DNA of 34,304 nucleotides. It comes from CAZOWM01 sp964583615. Lineage in GTDB: Bacteria; Spirochaetota; B62-G9; DRHN01. Of the stretch, positions 16,977-25,795 are shown piece after piece (position 1 is the stretch's first letter; each line of letters starts with the position of its first letter). A program made the translations under genes and the position numbers. The stretch covers positions 1-34,304 of the forward strand of contig CAZOWM010000039.1 in NCBI GenBank assembly GCA_964583615.1. Reading direction: 5' to 3'. The notes under the pieces were generated by a model, which saw only the letters and a list, made by a program, of their open reading frames with translations, searched no databases and was not told where the DNA came from.

Positions 16977-17579
16977 ATGAGAAAAAACACCAGAAAAGAA
17001 CAGATACTCAGGACCGCAACGGATATTTTTTCCCGATTCGGTATCAAAAAATCGACCATGGATGAAATAGCCCAGAAAATAAGAATGGGAAAATCGACAC
17101 TCTATCACTATTTTAAAAACAAAGAAGAGATATTTCTCGCTGTGGTGAAAAAGGAGGAAGAAACGCTGAAAAAGCGGCTCACAGAGGCGGTGCGGAACGC
17201 CACAACTCCGCAGGAGCAATTCAGAAATTACGCAAAAGAGCGAATGAAGTGCCTTAACGAACTCAGCAACTACTACGCAACACTGACAGATGCCTATCTG
17301 GATATATACTCTTTTTCCGGCGACGTCAGAAAAGACTTCGAAAACTTCGAGCTCACAACCCTTCAGAAAATATTCCAAGAAGGGAAAAACGCCGGGATCT
17401 TTGACATTCCTGATTCGTATCTGGTTGCGAGAATGGTCTTTGTCGTGTTCAAGGGTTTCGAATATCTCTATTTCCAAAAAGAAATTACAAGTGAAACCGA
17501 GAAGGAGATCGCGAAAACGATCGAAAGAGAAATCGACAACTTTATCGATATGTTTTACAGAGGGCTGGAACGCCGCTGA
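16977..17579 (+). CDS. TetR/AcrR-family transcriptional regulator
   Basis: The 200-residue protein has the classical N-terminal helix-turn-helix: 'REQILRTATDIFSRFG'-like helix 1 (here 'RKEQILRTATDIFSRFG'), 'TMDEIAQKIRMGKSTLYHYF' for the DNA-recognition helices (27-46) and 'KNKEEIFLAVV'. The C-terminal helical domain should bind a hydrophobic ligand. It lies directly upstream of the MmpL exporter on the same strand, the usual arrangement for a local repressor. The ATG lacks a good ribosome site, hinting at low expression. The repeated element before this gene and before the exporter is the likely operator. Confidence 0.92.
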   Translation: MRKNTRKEQILRTATDIFSRFGIKKSTMDEIAQKIRMGKSTLYHYFKNKEEIFLAVVKKEEETLKKRLTEAVRNATTPQEQFRNYAKERMKCLNELSNYYATLTDAYLDIYSFSGDVRKDFENFELTTLQKIFQEGKNAGIFDIPDSYLVARMVFVVFKGFEYLYFQKEITSETEKEIAKTIEREIDNFIDMFYRGLERR

Positions 17580-17597
17580 TTTTTTTTCGAAAAAAAA
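17580..17597. repeat. 18-bp perfect palindrome T8-CG-A8
   Basis: Eight T, CG and eight A begin directly after the tetR stop codon. As RNA it would be an A/U-only stem with almost no loop, so it is more likely a curved-DNA or protein-binding element than a terminator. Confidence 0.5.
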
Positions 17598-17602
17598 TAG
17601 AA

Positions 17603-17622
17603 TAAAAAACGAAAAAGGTCGA
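17603..17622 (+). repeat. Candidate TetR operator, copy 2 (upstream of the exporter)
   Basis: TAAAAAAC-N6-GGTCGA, 17 of 20 bases identical to 16945-16964. It ends 16 bp before the exporter ATG, in the 59-bp gap after tetR. No good promoter or ribosome site is seen in this gap apart from the A-rich stretch. Confidence 0.5.
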
Positions 17623-17638
17623 AATAGACGATAAATTT

Positions 17639-20509
17639 ATGGCCCGATATGCAGAGTGGGTAATCAAGTGGAGGCTTTTGATCATCGCTTTCACCGCGGG
17701 CATAACCATTTTTTTCGCCACAGGGTTCGGCAGGCTTGGGGTAAATAGCGATATCACATCGTATTTAAAACCCGACGACGAAGTAATGCAACTCTTCAAC
17801 AGAATTGGCGACGAGTACGGCGGGAATCACACGGTTATGGTTGCAGTTCGTGCGGAAGACATCATAAGCACCGAAGTGCTCCAATTGCTCGCACGGCTCT
17901 ACACCCGCTACGGTGAGTTCGAGGGAGTCTCAACGATTACGAGCCTTGTGAATATCATCGATATAAAGGAAACTGATTTCGGCCTTGAAATAGGCAAACT
18001 CATCGATCGACACAACATTCCGAGAGACGCAGAAGAGCTGGACAGCCTCAGGCGCTACATTCTCTCCAAGGACATCTATAGAGGAAAAATCATCTCTGAA
18101 GATGGGAAAATAACGATCATCATATGCAAGCTCGATCCTGAGAGCAATAAAGTGGCGCTCGCGCAGAAGATCAAACAGGTCACGGAGCGGGAAAAAAGAA
18201 GTTTTAGCGTATTTTATAGCGGCTACCCTGTGCAAATGAGCGAGCTCGGCTCCCTCCTCATAAGCGATCTGAAAAAATTGATTCCCATCGTGATCATCGT
18301 GATCGTGGCTGTCCTATATTTCAGTTTCAGGACAGTACGAGGTGTGCTGTTCCCTCTCGTTATCGTCGTTATCTCGACGATATGGACAATGGGATTGATG
18401 GGGTACACGAACACGGAACTTTCGCTCATCTCAAATGTCGTTCCGGTTGTGCTGCTCGGAGTGGGAACGGCCTACGGCATCCATTTTCTTTCCCGCTCCT
18501 ATGAAGACCTCCTTTCCGAAAAATCGAGGATCGAGGCAATCAAGAAGACAGTTTCTGAAGTCGGGATTCCCATTCTTCTTACCGGCCTGACCACGATCAC
18601 GGGGTTCGTGTCCTTCACAGGAGCCTACATCACTGCAATAAACGAGTTCGGACTTTTCACCGCCTTTGGTGTGTTCGTTTCAATGGCACTCTCGATATCC
18701 TTTCTGCCCGCGGTCCTCTCCCTGATAAAGCGGGAACGAAACCTTCGAGGGAGAAAACACCTGCACCTCTATACACAGCTCATGTCGGCTCTTTCGGCAC
18801 TTGTGGGCAAACGAAAAAACCTCATAATAATCGTCTCCTTGAGCACTGCGGTGTGCGCCGCGCTTCTGATACCAAGGATAAAAACCGAGACCGCATTGAC
18901 GAACTTTTTTCCTGAATCATCAGAAATCAGGAAAGCGGACCGCGTGATCAGAAAGCATTTCGGTGGGTCGGTTCCTGTGCAGGTCGTGGTAGAAGGAAAC
19001 ATGAAAGATCCCCAGGTTCTCAAGAAAATGAGAGATCTCGAGAAATATCTGAATCACCTGCCGTACATGAGCAACGCGCAGTCAATTTCTGACCTGATTG
19101 GCAGAATGAACGACATTCTGAACGGGCACCATACAATACCGGAATCACCCGATGAAGTCGCCAATCTCCTCTTTCTTCTCGAAGGAGACGAATTTCTCGA
19201 GCAGCTCATCAATCACGACTATTCCGAGGGTGTGGTGCATGCACGTTTCGGAACCGAGGAGACGGCTGCAGTGAAGAATACGGTGAAGAATATCTGTCGA
19301 TACCTCGAATGCGAATTCAACGCACCATTTACACTGATGCGAAGAACCGGAGCAGATCCCGAACAGGATCACAGGCTCTACCAGGAGCTGCTCGACAGGG
19401 TGTCCCGAATGATTATCTACGATTTCGTTGAGCACACCCGTAGCACTCCTCCTGATTTATCGCTCATACGCGATTCGCTTACACGCACAATCGATGAAAA
19501 AGACTCTCTCATTTCCACAGATATAAAGAAAAGCCTTTTTCAAAGGCTCGAACTCTTTTTTAAAGAGGAGTCGTTGATGCTCATGGAAGATGATTCAGAG
19601 ATCTTTGCGGTGAGCAGTGCGTTGGTCGATTTCGCCGACAAACACAGCGTGAACATTGAAGAATTGACCGGTCTGCTGAAAAAGACAATACCCGAAATGT
19701 ACTATGAAGATGATTCTGACGCTCTCGTGCTGACAGCCGAGTTCATACTCCCGAAAATTGAAAATGCACAGAAACAAACCTATGTCCGGAGAAAAACCAG
19801 TTTTCTGGTCGAAACGGTTTTTCCCCAATACACTGACGATGCTGAACTGTACAAAAAATTCCAGGACGACGTCTGGCTGCTCACCGAGGAAAATATCGCA
19901 ATCACGCCTTATGGTTCTTCCGGTTTCACGACAACACCGTTACAGAACGACGTACACGCACGGGCTTCAGGAATGCTCAGCATCATCGAAAGACTGACCG
20001 TGAGCCTCGAACGAAGCCAGTTACAGAGCATACTCATTGCGGCCGTGGTTGTGTTTGTGTTTCTCACGGTGCAGTTCGGATCACTGAAAATGGGAATGGT
20101 TGTGCTCTCCCCCATTCTTCTGATAATCCTCATTAACTTCGGGATAATGGGATGTTTCAATATACCCCTTGACTACGCGACCATGCTTGTCGGGAGCATT
20201 CTCATCGGAATAGGAATCGATTATGCCATACATTTTTCCTCTAGATACCGCGCAGAGATGAGAAAAACGGGGAATGCACAATTGAGCATTGAAAAGACGC
20301 TGAAGACAACAGGAAGCGCCATTCTCATCAACGCGTTAACCGTTGCACTGGGGTTTTTCGTGCTCGTTTATGGAAACTTTGTCCCTGTGAAACGGGAAGG
20401 GTGGATGATCGGCATACTGATGATCCTGAGCGCGTGTGCCGCGCTGATCTTTCTTCCGTCGTTATTTCTCCTGCTGGGACGGTATCTGAGATTTGAGCGC
20501 AACGAATAA
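17639..20509 (+). CDS. RND-superfamily exporter of the MmpL/HAE3 type
   Basis: The 956-residue inner-membrane protein has the duplicated RND layout: helix 1 (about 11-31), a periplasmic loop, helices 2-6 (about 207-365), helix 7 (about 390-410), a very long periplasmic loop to about 795 and helices 8-12 (797-950). The helix-10 motif 'GIGIDYAIHFSSRY' keeps the Asp-Tyr proton-relay pair, while the matching first-half motif 'GVGTAYGIHFLSRSYE' lacks the Asp. HAE3/MmpL relatives move hopanoids, lipids or other hydrophobes rather than classical drugs. It is followed at 18 bp by a LolA-like periplasmic protein and then an outer-membrane barrel, so a trans-envelope lipid route is the best inference. 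Confidence 0.92.
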   Translation: MARYAEWVIKWRLLIIAFTAGITIFFATGFGRLGVNSDITSYLKPDDEVMQLFNRIGDEYGGNHTVMVAVRAEDIISTEVLQLLARLYTRYGEFEGVSTITSLVNIIDIKETDFGLEIGKLIDRHNIPRDAEELDSLRRYILSKDIYRGKIISEDGKITIIICKLDPESNKVALAQKIKQVTEREKRSFSVFYSGYPVQMSELGSLLISDLKKLIPIVIIVIVAVLYFSFRTVRGVLFPLVIVVISTIWTMGLMGYTNTELSLISNVVPVVLLGVGTAYGIHFLSRSYEDLLSEKSRIEAIKKTVSEVGIPILLTGLTTITGFVSFTGAYITAINEFGLFTAFGVFVSMALSISFLPAVLSLIKRERNLRGRKHLHLYTQLMSALSALVGKRKNLIIIVSLSTAVCAALLIPRIKTETALTNFFPESSEIRKADRVIRKHFGGSVPVQVVVEGNMKDPQVLKKMRDLEKYLNHLPYMSNAQSISDLIGRMNDILNGHHTIPESPDEVANLLFLLEGDEFLEQLINHDYSEGVVHARFGTEETAAVKNTVKNICRYLECEFNAPFTLMRRTGADPEQDHRLYQELLDRVSRMIIYDFVEHTRSTPPDLSLIRDSLTRTIDEKDSLISTDIKKSLFQRLELFFKEESLMLMEDDSEIFAVSSALVDFADKHSVNIEELTGLLKKTIPEMYYEDDSDALVLTAEFILPKIENAQKQTYVRRKTSFLVETVFPQYTDDAELYKKFQDDVWLLTEENIAITPYGSSGFTTTPLQNDVHARASGMLSIIERLTVSLERSQLQSILIAAVVVFVFLTVQFGSLKMGMVVLSPILLIILINFGIMGCFNIPLDYATMLVGSILIGIGIDYAIHFSSRYRAEMRKTGNAQLSIEKTLKTTGSAILINALTVALGFFVLVYGNFVPVKREGWMIGILMILSACAALIFLPSLFLLLGRYLRFERNE

Positions 20510-20527
20510 TTGTTCAAGGAGAGAAAC

Positions 20528-21271
20528 ATGAAAATTCATCACATCTTCTACTGTATTTTGACTGCAGTGCTCTGTGCACACCTCTGCTTTGCTCTGGACA
20601 CGCTCGAGATCGTTCGAAGGGGCGATGAGGTAATCAATGCGCCGGCGGATGCCTACATTTACAATTCAATGCTGATAGTCGACAGGGATGGAAACAAAAG
20701 CGTGCGTACTGCCGAGATGTTTCAGAAAGGGGCTGACAAGCGTCTCATACGGTTTCTCATGCCCGCTGATCAGAAAGGAATAAGTTTTCTCACGCTTCCA
20801 GATGACACGATGTACCTCTACCTTCCTGCCTTCAGGAAGGTCAGGCAGATCGCCTCGCATGTGAAAGACCAGAACTTCGCCGGTACAGATCTCACATACG
20901 ACGACCTCAGTCACTTCGGATTCGCAGAAAACCATTCCGCGCAATTCCTGAGAGAGGATTCGGATGTCTATGTGATCGAGCTCACCCCAAATGACAGCAG
21001 GGGAAAAGACTATTCATCCCTTCATGTATTTTACAGAAAGGACAACTTTTATCCTGTTCTCGTGGAATACTATGACGCGGCCGGAAAGCTGTGGAAAACG
21101 ATTGCCCGTAAGGACGTACAGAAGCTCAAGGGGTACTGGATCTCAATGAAGATGGAAGTGCATAATCTCGAAAAAGACCACGCGACCATAAGTACTGTGG
21201 AGAAAATAGAGCTTGACTCAGGATTAGATGAAAGCGTGTTCACAAAAAGAAATCTCATACACTTCAGATGA
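20528..21271 (+). CDS. LolA-like outer-membrane lipoprotein-sorting family protein (periplasmic)
   Basis: The 247-residue protein has a Sec signal peptide (1 to about 22, cut likely after 'LCFA') and a domain of the LolA_like family: an early strand 'MLIVDRDGNKSVRTAEMF', then 'ADKRLIRFLMPADQKGISFL', 'MYLYLPAFRKVRQIA' and 'GTDLTYDDLSHFGF'. Members are half-barrels that bind lipid chains and are commonly encoded next to MmpL-type RND proteins. The ATG at 20528 is supported by AAGGAG (20516-20521); an upstream in-frame TTG at 20510 lacks a site. I infer that it shuttles the exporter's hydrophobic cargo across the periplasm. Confidence 0.88.
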   Translation: MKIHHIFYCILTAVLCAHLCFALDTLEIVRRGDEVINAPADAYIYNSMLIVDRDGNKSVRTAEMFQKGADKRLIRFLMPADQKGISFLTLPDDTMYLYLPAFRKVRQIASHVKDQNFAGTDLTYDDLSHFGFAENHSAQFLREDSDVYVIELTPNDSRGKDYSSLHVFYRKDNFYPVLVEYYDAAGKLWKTIARKDVQKLKGYWISMKMEVHNLEKDHATISTVEKIELDSGLDESVFTKRNLIHFR

Positions 21272-21291
21272 TGTAAACGGAGGATTGATTC

Positions 21292-22638
21292 ATGAGAAAG
21301 ACATCACACACGCTCTTCCTGTTCGTACTGTGCACGCTGTTCTTCAGTATAAATGGTCTTCTCGGTGCGGAGGTTTCCATAAATGGCGTGCTTGAAACAG
21401 ACGTCTGGGTGCAGTTCGATGATGGGGAAAAGCTGAAAAACGAAAATACCTTCTCACTGAAATTCGAATATGGGAGTAAAAACTATCACCTCTTTGTACA
21501 GCCTGAAATCAAACTCTTCGGTGTTCCGGCGATCGATGAAATCGAAGACCTTCAGGACGCAGACTCTTTGTTCGATTCCTCCGTGCGTCTTGCAGAGGCG
21601 TATCTCGACTTCTACGAGTTTCTTTTCCCTGTGTTCGATATGCGGGTCGGGAAACAGAAAATCGTATGGGGGGCAGCGGACATGCTGAACCCCACAGGAA
21701 ACGTCAGTCCTTCCGATTTTTCGGACCCCAAGGAATTCGGAGAAAAAATCGGGGTCAACGCTCTCCTTTTGAAGGCATACCTTCAGCCTGTTCAGTGCGA
21801 TTTCGTGCTCGTTCCCGTGTTCACGCCCTCTCTCCTCCCAAAAAGCGGTTTCCTGTCCTCATTTCTGCCTGAAATTCCGACCATACCGGGCACATCCCTG
21901 GGAACGCTCACGGAAAACGTGAGCCTTCCTCGGAACCGGTGGACGGAAAACACGCTCTTTGCAGCGAAAGCATCATCCTTTATTTTCGGATTTGATGTTT
22001 CCGCAAGCTTCTACAGCGGAAGGTACTCCATTCCGGTTATCTCCCGGATTGATTCAGTAAAAGCCGGCTCTCAAACGAACATCACCACCTTTTCCGGTTT
22101 TCCGAAGCTTCAGGTTGCGGGGCTGGACTTCATCGGAAGCGTATGGAGCCGGGGAATCTGGGGGGAGTTCGCACTCTTTTCCCCCAAAAATCTAGATATT
22201 ACCACGAATACCGATATAGACGGTGACGGAACCGTCGACATAACGGACACCACGGCAATCGACCCCTACGTTCGATTCACATTGGGAACCGACTATACCT
22301 TCAGAAACGGTGTGTATTACAACCTCCAGTGGGCGCACGGCTTCGAATATGAGATCGGAAAGTCGAATCTCAACGATTATCTCGTATTCCGCATCGAAAA
22401 GGGGTTTTTCTACGACAAGCTGAAAATTCTCCCGCTCACAGTCATTCTCGCCACAGGCGACATTGGGAACCTCGAAGACGACTTCGGAGCCGGGTACGTT
22501 CCGGAGCTCCGGTTTTCCCCCTCCGACAACCTGGAGATCGACATCGGGTGTTTTCTTGCGGCAGGCAAGGGAGAAAACCTTCTGGCAAAGAACCGCGAAA
22601 AAGACTTTTTCTTTTTCACGGCATCCGTGCACTTTTAG
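21292..22638 (+). CDS. Outer-membrane beta-barrel protein (porin-like) of the MmpL cluster
   Basis: The 448-residue product has a signal peptide (1 to about 25, 'INGLLGA|EV'), alternating polar/aromatic strands throughout and a terminal 'FFFFTASVHF', the C-terminal-Phe signature for Bam-mediated insertion. Recognisable blocks are 'AEAYLDFYEF...MRVGKQKIVWGAADMLNP', common to the DUF1302-like/alginate-porin-like barrels often encoded with MmpL and LolA-like proteins. A region near 305-320 ('NTDIDGDGTVDITD') looks like a calcium-binding DxDxDG loop. It is 20 bp after the LolA-like gene with a CGGAGG ribosome site. It is likely the outer-membrane part of the export route. Confidence 0.85.
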   Translation: MRKTSHTLFLFVLCTLFFSINGLLGAEVSINGVLETDVWVQFDDGEKLKNENTFSLKFEYGSKNYHLFVQPEIKLFGVPAIDEIEDLQDADSLFDSSVRLAEAYLDFYEFLFPVFDMRVGKQKIVWGAADMLNPTGNVSPSDFSDPKEFGEKIGVNALLLKAYLQPVQCDFVLVPVFTPSLLPKSGFLSSFLPEIPTIPGTSLGTLTENVSLPRNRWTENTLFAAKASSFIFGFDVSASFYSGRYSIPVISRIDSVKAGSQTNITTFSGFPKLQVAGLDFIGSVWSRGIWGEFALFSPKNLDITTNTDIDGDGTVDITDTTAIDPYVRFTLGTDYTFRNGVYYNLQWAHGFEYEIGKSNLNDYLVFRIEKGFFYDKLKILPLTVILATGDIGNLEDDFGAGYVPELRFSPSDNLEIDIGCFLAAGKGENLLAKNREKDFFFFTASVHF

Positions 22639-22686
22639 TCTGTTTTCCCACTTTCCGTCTGTTGATCAGCGGCAGGAGGCTCGTTC

Positions 22687-22714
22687 CATTCCAATTTTGG
22701 AATGAAAATATAAT
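22687..22714 (+). promoter_or_regulatory. Palindromic operator overlapping the promoter of the geranylgeranyl-reductase-like gene
   Basis: CATTCCAA-TT-TTGGAATG (22687-22704) is a perfect 8-bp inverted repeat with a 2-bp centre. A perfect TATAAT follows at 22709-22714, but no good -35 box is present; the palindrome occupies the -35 and spacer region. This placement suggests a dimeric regulator site, either activating or repressing. It is about 105 bp before the ATG at 22819. Confidence 0.45.
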
Positions 22715-22818
22715 GAAATATTTCCAGATGATAATTTTTTTATTGCATTTTTCCCTATTTTCACAGATTTTTATGCAAAAGTCCATAACTGAAAACCCGG
22801 AAGGAGGATTTTTCTTTC

Positions 22819-23847
22819 ATGGCAATAGAAGTATCGGTGCTTGGAGCCGGCCCTGCAGGAAGCACTGCCGCCTACGAGCTCGCACAGAGAGGCATAGATG
22901 TCGAGCTCATCGACAGGAAACACTTCCCGCGTGACAAGCCGTGCGCAGGAGGCCTGTTCAACCCCGAGCTCTTTGCAGAAGAGTTCCCTTATATAAAGGA
23001 ATTATCGGGAAAGCTCGTGTACAACGCACGGATGTGCTGCGTCAACCGTCGATTCGAGGTCACTTCACCGAAACCGCTGGTAAAGACCATATTCAGAAAG
23101 GATTTCGATTTCTTTCTCATGAAAAAAGCGGTTGAGGCAGGGGCCTCGTTCGCGGTGGGGAAAAAACCTGAAGGAAAATTTACAATCGATGCGACCGGTG
23201 CAAAAAACCCCCGTACCTATGCACAAGCAGGAATTTGTCTCGTGAATGATTTTCGCATTGAGCACGGGCTCGACACTGTTCATGTACACTACTGTTACAG
23301 AGGAATCAAAGGATACTGCTGGGTTTTCCCGAAAACAGGGTATGTGAACGTAGGCGTGGGTGCGTACCTCCCACAGCGGAACATCAGGGAGATATATGCG
23401 TCGTATGTGGAATTTCTCATCAAAGAAAAAATCCTTTCAGAAAAAGAAGCAGGCGCGAAACAGTATAAGGCCAAAATTATCCCCTTTGCGCCTCTGAATC
23501 ATTTTTTCACTGACAGGACTCTTTTCGCAGGAGATGCAGCAGGATTTGTGCGACCCGGAACAGGTGAGGGAATTTATTTTGCCATGCTCTCCGGAAAGCT
23601 CGCTGCAGAAACGATTGCACGCAGGAGGGAATTCCACTGGTATGAAAAGATGTGCAGAAAACGGTTCGGTGATTATCTCGTTTCGGCAAGAGTTTGGAAA
23701 AAGAGGTTTCTCACCAACCTCATTATGAAGAAAGCGGTGCGGATAGGTAGCAAAAGTCCTGAATTTGCACACATGATGGTAGAAGATTTTTTCAGGCTGC
23801 ACACCCATCCCCTTGCCGGGGAATTCATCAAACGCATTTTTACCTGA
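22819..23847 (+). CDS. Geranylgeranyl-reductase-family FAD-dependent oxidoreductase
   Basis: The 342-residue flavoprotein starts with the FAD dinucleotide fold 'VLGAGPAGSTAAYELAQRG' (GxGxxG at 9-14), followed by the 'DKPCAGGLF' active-site block with Cys, 'TIDATGAKN' and the second FAD motif 'LFAGDAAGFVRPGTGEGI'. Family members saturate isoprenoid double bonds of archaeal lipids, menaquinone side chains or chlorophyll, or act on other polyketide/alkene substrates. At about 340 residues it is shorter than most GGR (about 390). No isoprenoid genes are nearby. AAGGAGG (22801-22807) lies 11 bases before the ATG. It converges with the hybrid kinase gene with seven bp between stops. Confidence 0.85.
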   Translation: MAIEVSVLGAGPAGSTAAYELAQRGIDVELIDRKHFPRDKPCAGGLFNPELFAEEFPYIKELSGKLVYNARMCCVNRRFEVTSPKPLVKTIFRKDFDFFLMKKAVEAGASFAVGKKPEGKFTIDATGAKNPRTYAQAGICLVNDFRIEHGLDTVHVHYCYRGIKGYCWVFPKTGYVNVGVGAYLPQRNIREIYASYVEFLIKEKILSEKEAGAKQYKAKIIPFAPLNHFFTDRTLFAGDAAGFVRPGTGEGIYFAMLSGKLAAETIARRREFHWYEKMCRKRFGDYLVSARVWKKRFLTNLIMKKAVRIGSKSPEFAHMMVEDFFRLHTHPLAGEFIKRIFT

Positions 23848-23854
23848 ATGCTCT

Positions 23855-25795
23855 CTAGCGTTTGCCCGCCCGTTTCATCGCCATTGCCCGTTTCACGAGC
23901 TGCTGCACCTCTTTAATTCTGAACGGCTTGGAAACCACAAAGTCCACCCCGCGTGTTCGAACCTCCTCATCATCCAGCTGAGTGCCCCATCCTGTAATGA
24001 GGGCGACTGTGGTTTCAGGGGATGTTTCCTTGACCTTTCGCGCCACCTCCCATCCTGATATTCCTTCCATCCCAAGGTCGCTGAGGACAATGTCAAATGA
24101 TCCGTGACTGAAAACTCTGAGCCCCTCTTTTCCGCTTCCTGCTTGTTCAACCTCACATTTGGAATTGTGCAGAATGTCGCAGAGAACCGAACGCATCTGT
24201 TCATCATCATCAATCACAAGCACTTTCGCGGAAACCGCTTCGTCCTCGGCATGCGGACGTTTTTCCTTTGTGGCGCCTGTGAGTGTGGTTGGGAGAATGA
24301 CAGTAAATGTCGTTCCTTCACCCGTGACGCTGGAAACATTGATCTCCCCCTGATGCCTTGAAACGATCCCATAGCACATCGAGAGTCCGAGCCCGTTGCC
24401 GCTTTTCCCCTTTGTGGTGAAGAAAGGCTCGAATATTCGCTGCTGAATATCAGCGCTCATACCCATACCGCTGTCAGATACCCTGATCACCGCCCTGTCG
24501 CCATCCGCAGATGTCTGAATCGTTATCGTGCCTCCCTCCGGCATCGCGTCCACGCTGTTTATAATAAGATTCGTGAATACCTCACGCAGCCCTGAAGGGT
24601 CGCCCATCATTACGGGAATTTCACCGAACTGTTTTTTTATGGAAATCTGCACACCCCGTGAGAGCGCTTCGTTTCTCCACCGTGTCCTCGTAAATTCGAT
24701 CACGTCATTTACGAGCCCGTTTATATCCACCTCAATGAACAGCCTGCTGTCCACTCGAACCCTTGTAAACTCCTGTATTCTTCGAACGGTTTCCGCGCCG
24801 TCGAGGGCAGCCTTTTCGATGATTTCAAGGCTTTTCTTCGTGTGCTGATTGCGGGTTTTTTCCAAAAGAAGCTGTGCTCTCCCGAGAATCGCCCCGAGTA
24901 TGTTGTTGAAATCATGCGCCACTCCGCTCGACATTTCACCGAGAGCCCTGAGCCTCTCAATCTTGATAATTTCCGCCTCGAGCTTTTCCCGCGCTGCAAT
25001 CTCTCTTTGCAGCAGAATATTCTTGTTTGAAAGCTGGCCGATAAGCTGTTTCTGCTGATCTCTGTTTTTCGCGAGCTCACCGGTCATTCTGTTGAATGTG
25101 TTTGAAAGCTCCTCTATTTCATCTCCGGTGTGGATATCGATCTTCTGATCGAGGTCTCCCTTTGAAATGGAGAGCGCCCCGGCGGAAAGTTTTCTGACCG
25201 GTCCGGAAATCCTTTCCGCCAGCAAAACTGCCGCAATTACGGCAAACACAAGCACAACGAGTGAAAGAACGATCAAGTCACGCCTGTTTCGGGCAATTTC
25301 AACGATGAGGTTCTTATGGGAGAATCCTATTCTCACCATCCCCCATCGTACGCCGTTCTGATAAATGGGGTACGCGATGTCCCAAATGTCTGCATCGATA
25401 TCGGGGTCATGATATTCCTGAATCAGCTGGGTCGATGAGTTCCATGCTTTTGTGCTTACCGAATCAAAGAGCACCTTCCCGATGAGATCCTCCCTGCTGC
25501 TGTGCGCAATTATGCTTCCGTTCTTGTCGAGGATCATTGCATAGACGATGTCCGGTTCTTTTGCAACCTGATCGACATTTTGTTCCAGCTTCGTGTAATC
25601 GTAGACGAGGAGGTGTGAGGTGGAAAGAGCTGCTAGATAGAGTGCATTCGAGAGCCCTCTTTTTTCCCCTTCGGAAAGAATTACTTTCTTGCCGTTTCTC
25701 TCGACGACAAAAAGTGTGCCTCCCATGAGGAGAGATATGAGAAGAATCACATAGACAAGAAACTTTCCCCGCAATTTCAGTCTATTTTTCTTCAT
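23855..25795 (-). CDS. Membrane-bound hybrid histidine kinase with C-terminal receiver
   Basis: The 646-residue protein has a transmembrane helix (11-31), a periplasmic sensor domain of Cache size (about 33-172), a second helix (173-193), HAMP (about 194-247), a coiled coil, HisKA with phospho-His H294 in 'GVAHDFNNIL', HATPase with 'NLIINSVDAM' and 'GNGLGLSMCYGIV', and a receiver (524-640) with the acidic pocket DDD (529-531) and D573. The NtrB-like 'AHDFNN' type matches NtrC-family partners. It overlaps the solute-binding-protein gene by 14 bp and has almost no ribosome site of its own, so translation is coupled. The likely role is to sense, directly or through that protein, a periplasmic ligand. 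Confidence 0.93.
   Translation of the reverse strand: MKKNRLKLRGKFLVYVILLISLLMGGTLFVVERNGKKVILSEGEKRGLSNALYLAALSTSHLLVYDYTKLEQNVDQVAKEPDIVYAMILDKNGSIIAHSSREDLIGKVLFDSVSTKAWNSSTQLIQEYHDPDIDADIWDIAYPIYQNGVRWGMVRIGFSHKNLIVEIARNRRDLIVLSLVVLVFAVIAAVLLAERISGPVRKLSAGALSISKGDLDQKIDIHTGDEIEELSNTFNRMTGELAKNRDQQKQLIGQLSNKNILLQREIAAREKLEAEIIKIERLRALGEMSSGVAHDFNNILGAILGRAQLLLEKTRNQHTKKSLEIIEKAALDGAETVRRIQEFTRVRVDSRLFIEVDINGLVNDVIEFTRTRWRNEALSRGVQISIKKQFGEIPVMMGDPSGLREVFTNLIINSVDAMPEGGTITIQTSADGDRAVIRVSDSGMGMSADIQQRIFEPFFTTKGKSGNGLGLSMCYGIVSRHQGEINVSSVTGEGTTFTVILPTTLTGATKEKRPHAEDEAVSAKVLVIDDDEQMRSVLCDILHNSKCEVEQAGSGKEGLRVFSHGSFDIVLSDLGMEGISGWEVARKVKETSPETTVALITGWGTQLDDEEVRTRGVDFVVSKPFRIKEVQQLVKRAMAMKRAGKR

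Noticed and set aside
20510..20527. TTG start for the LolA-like protein directly after the exporter stop
   Set aside because: The ATG at 20528 has AAGGAG at correct spacing and begins the signal peptide directly.
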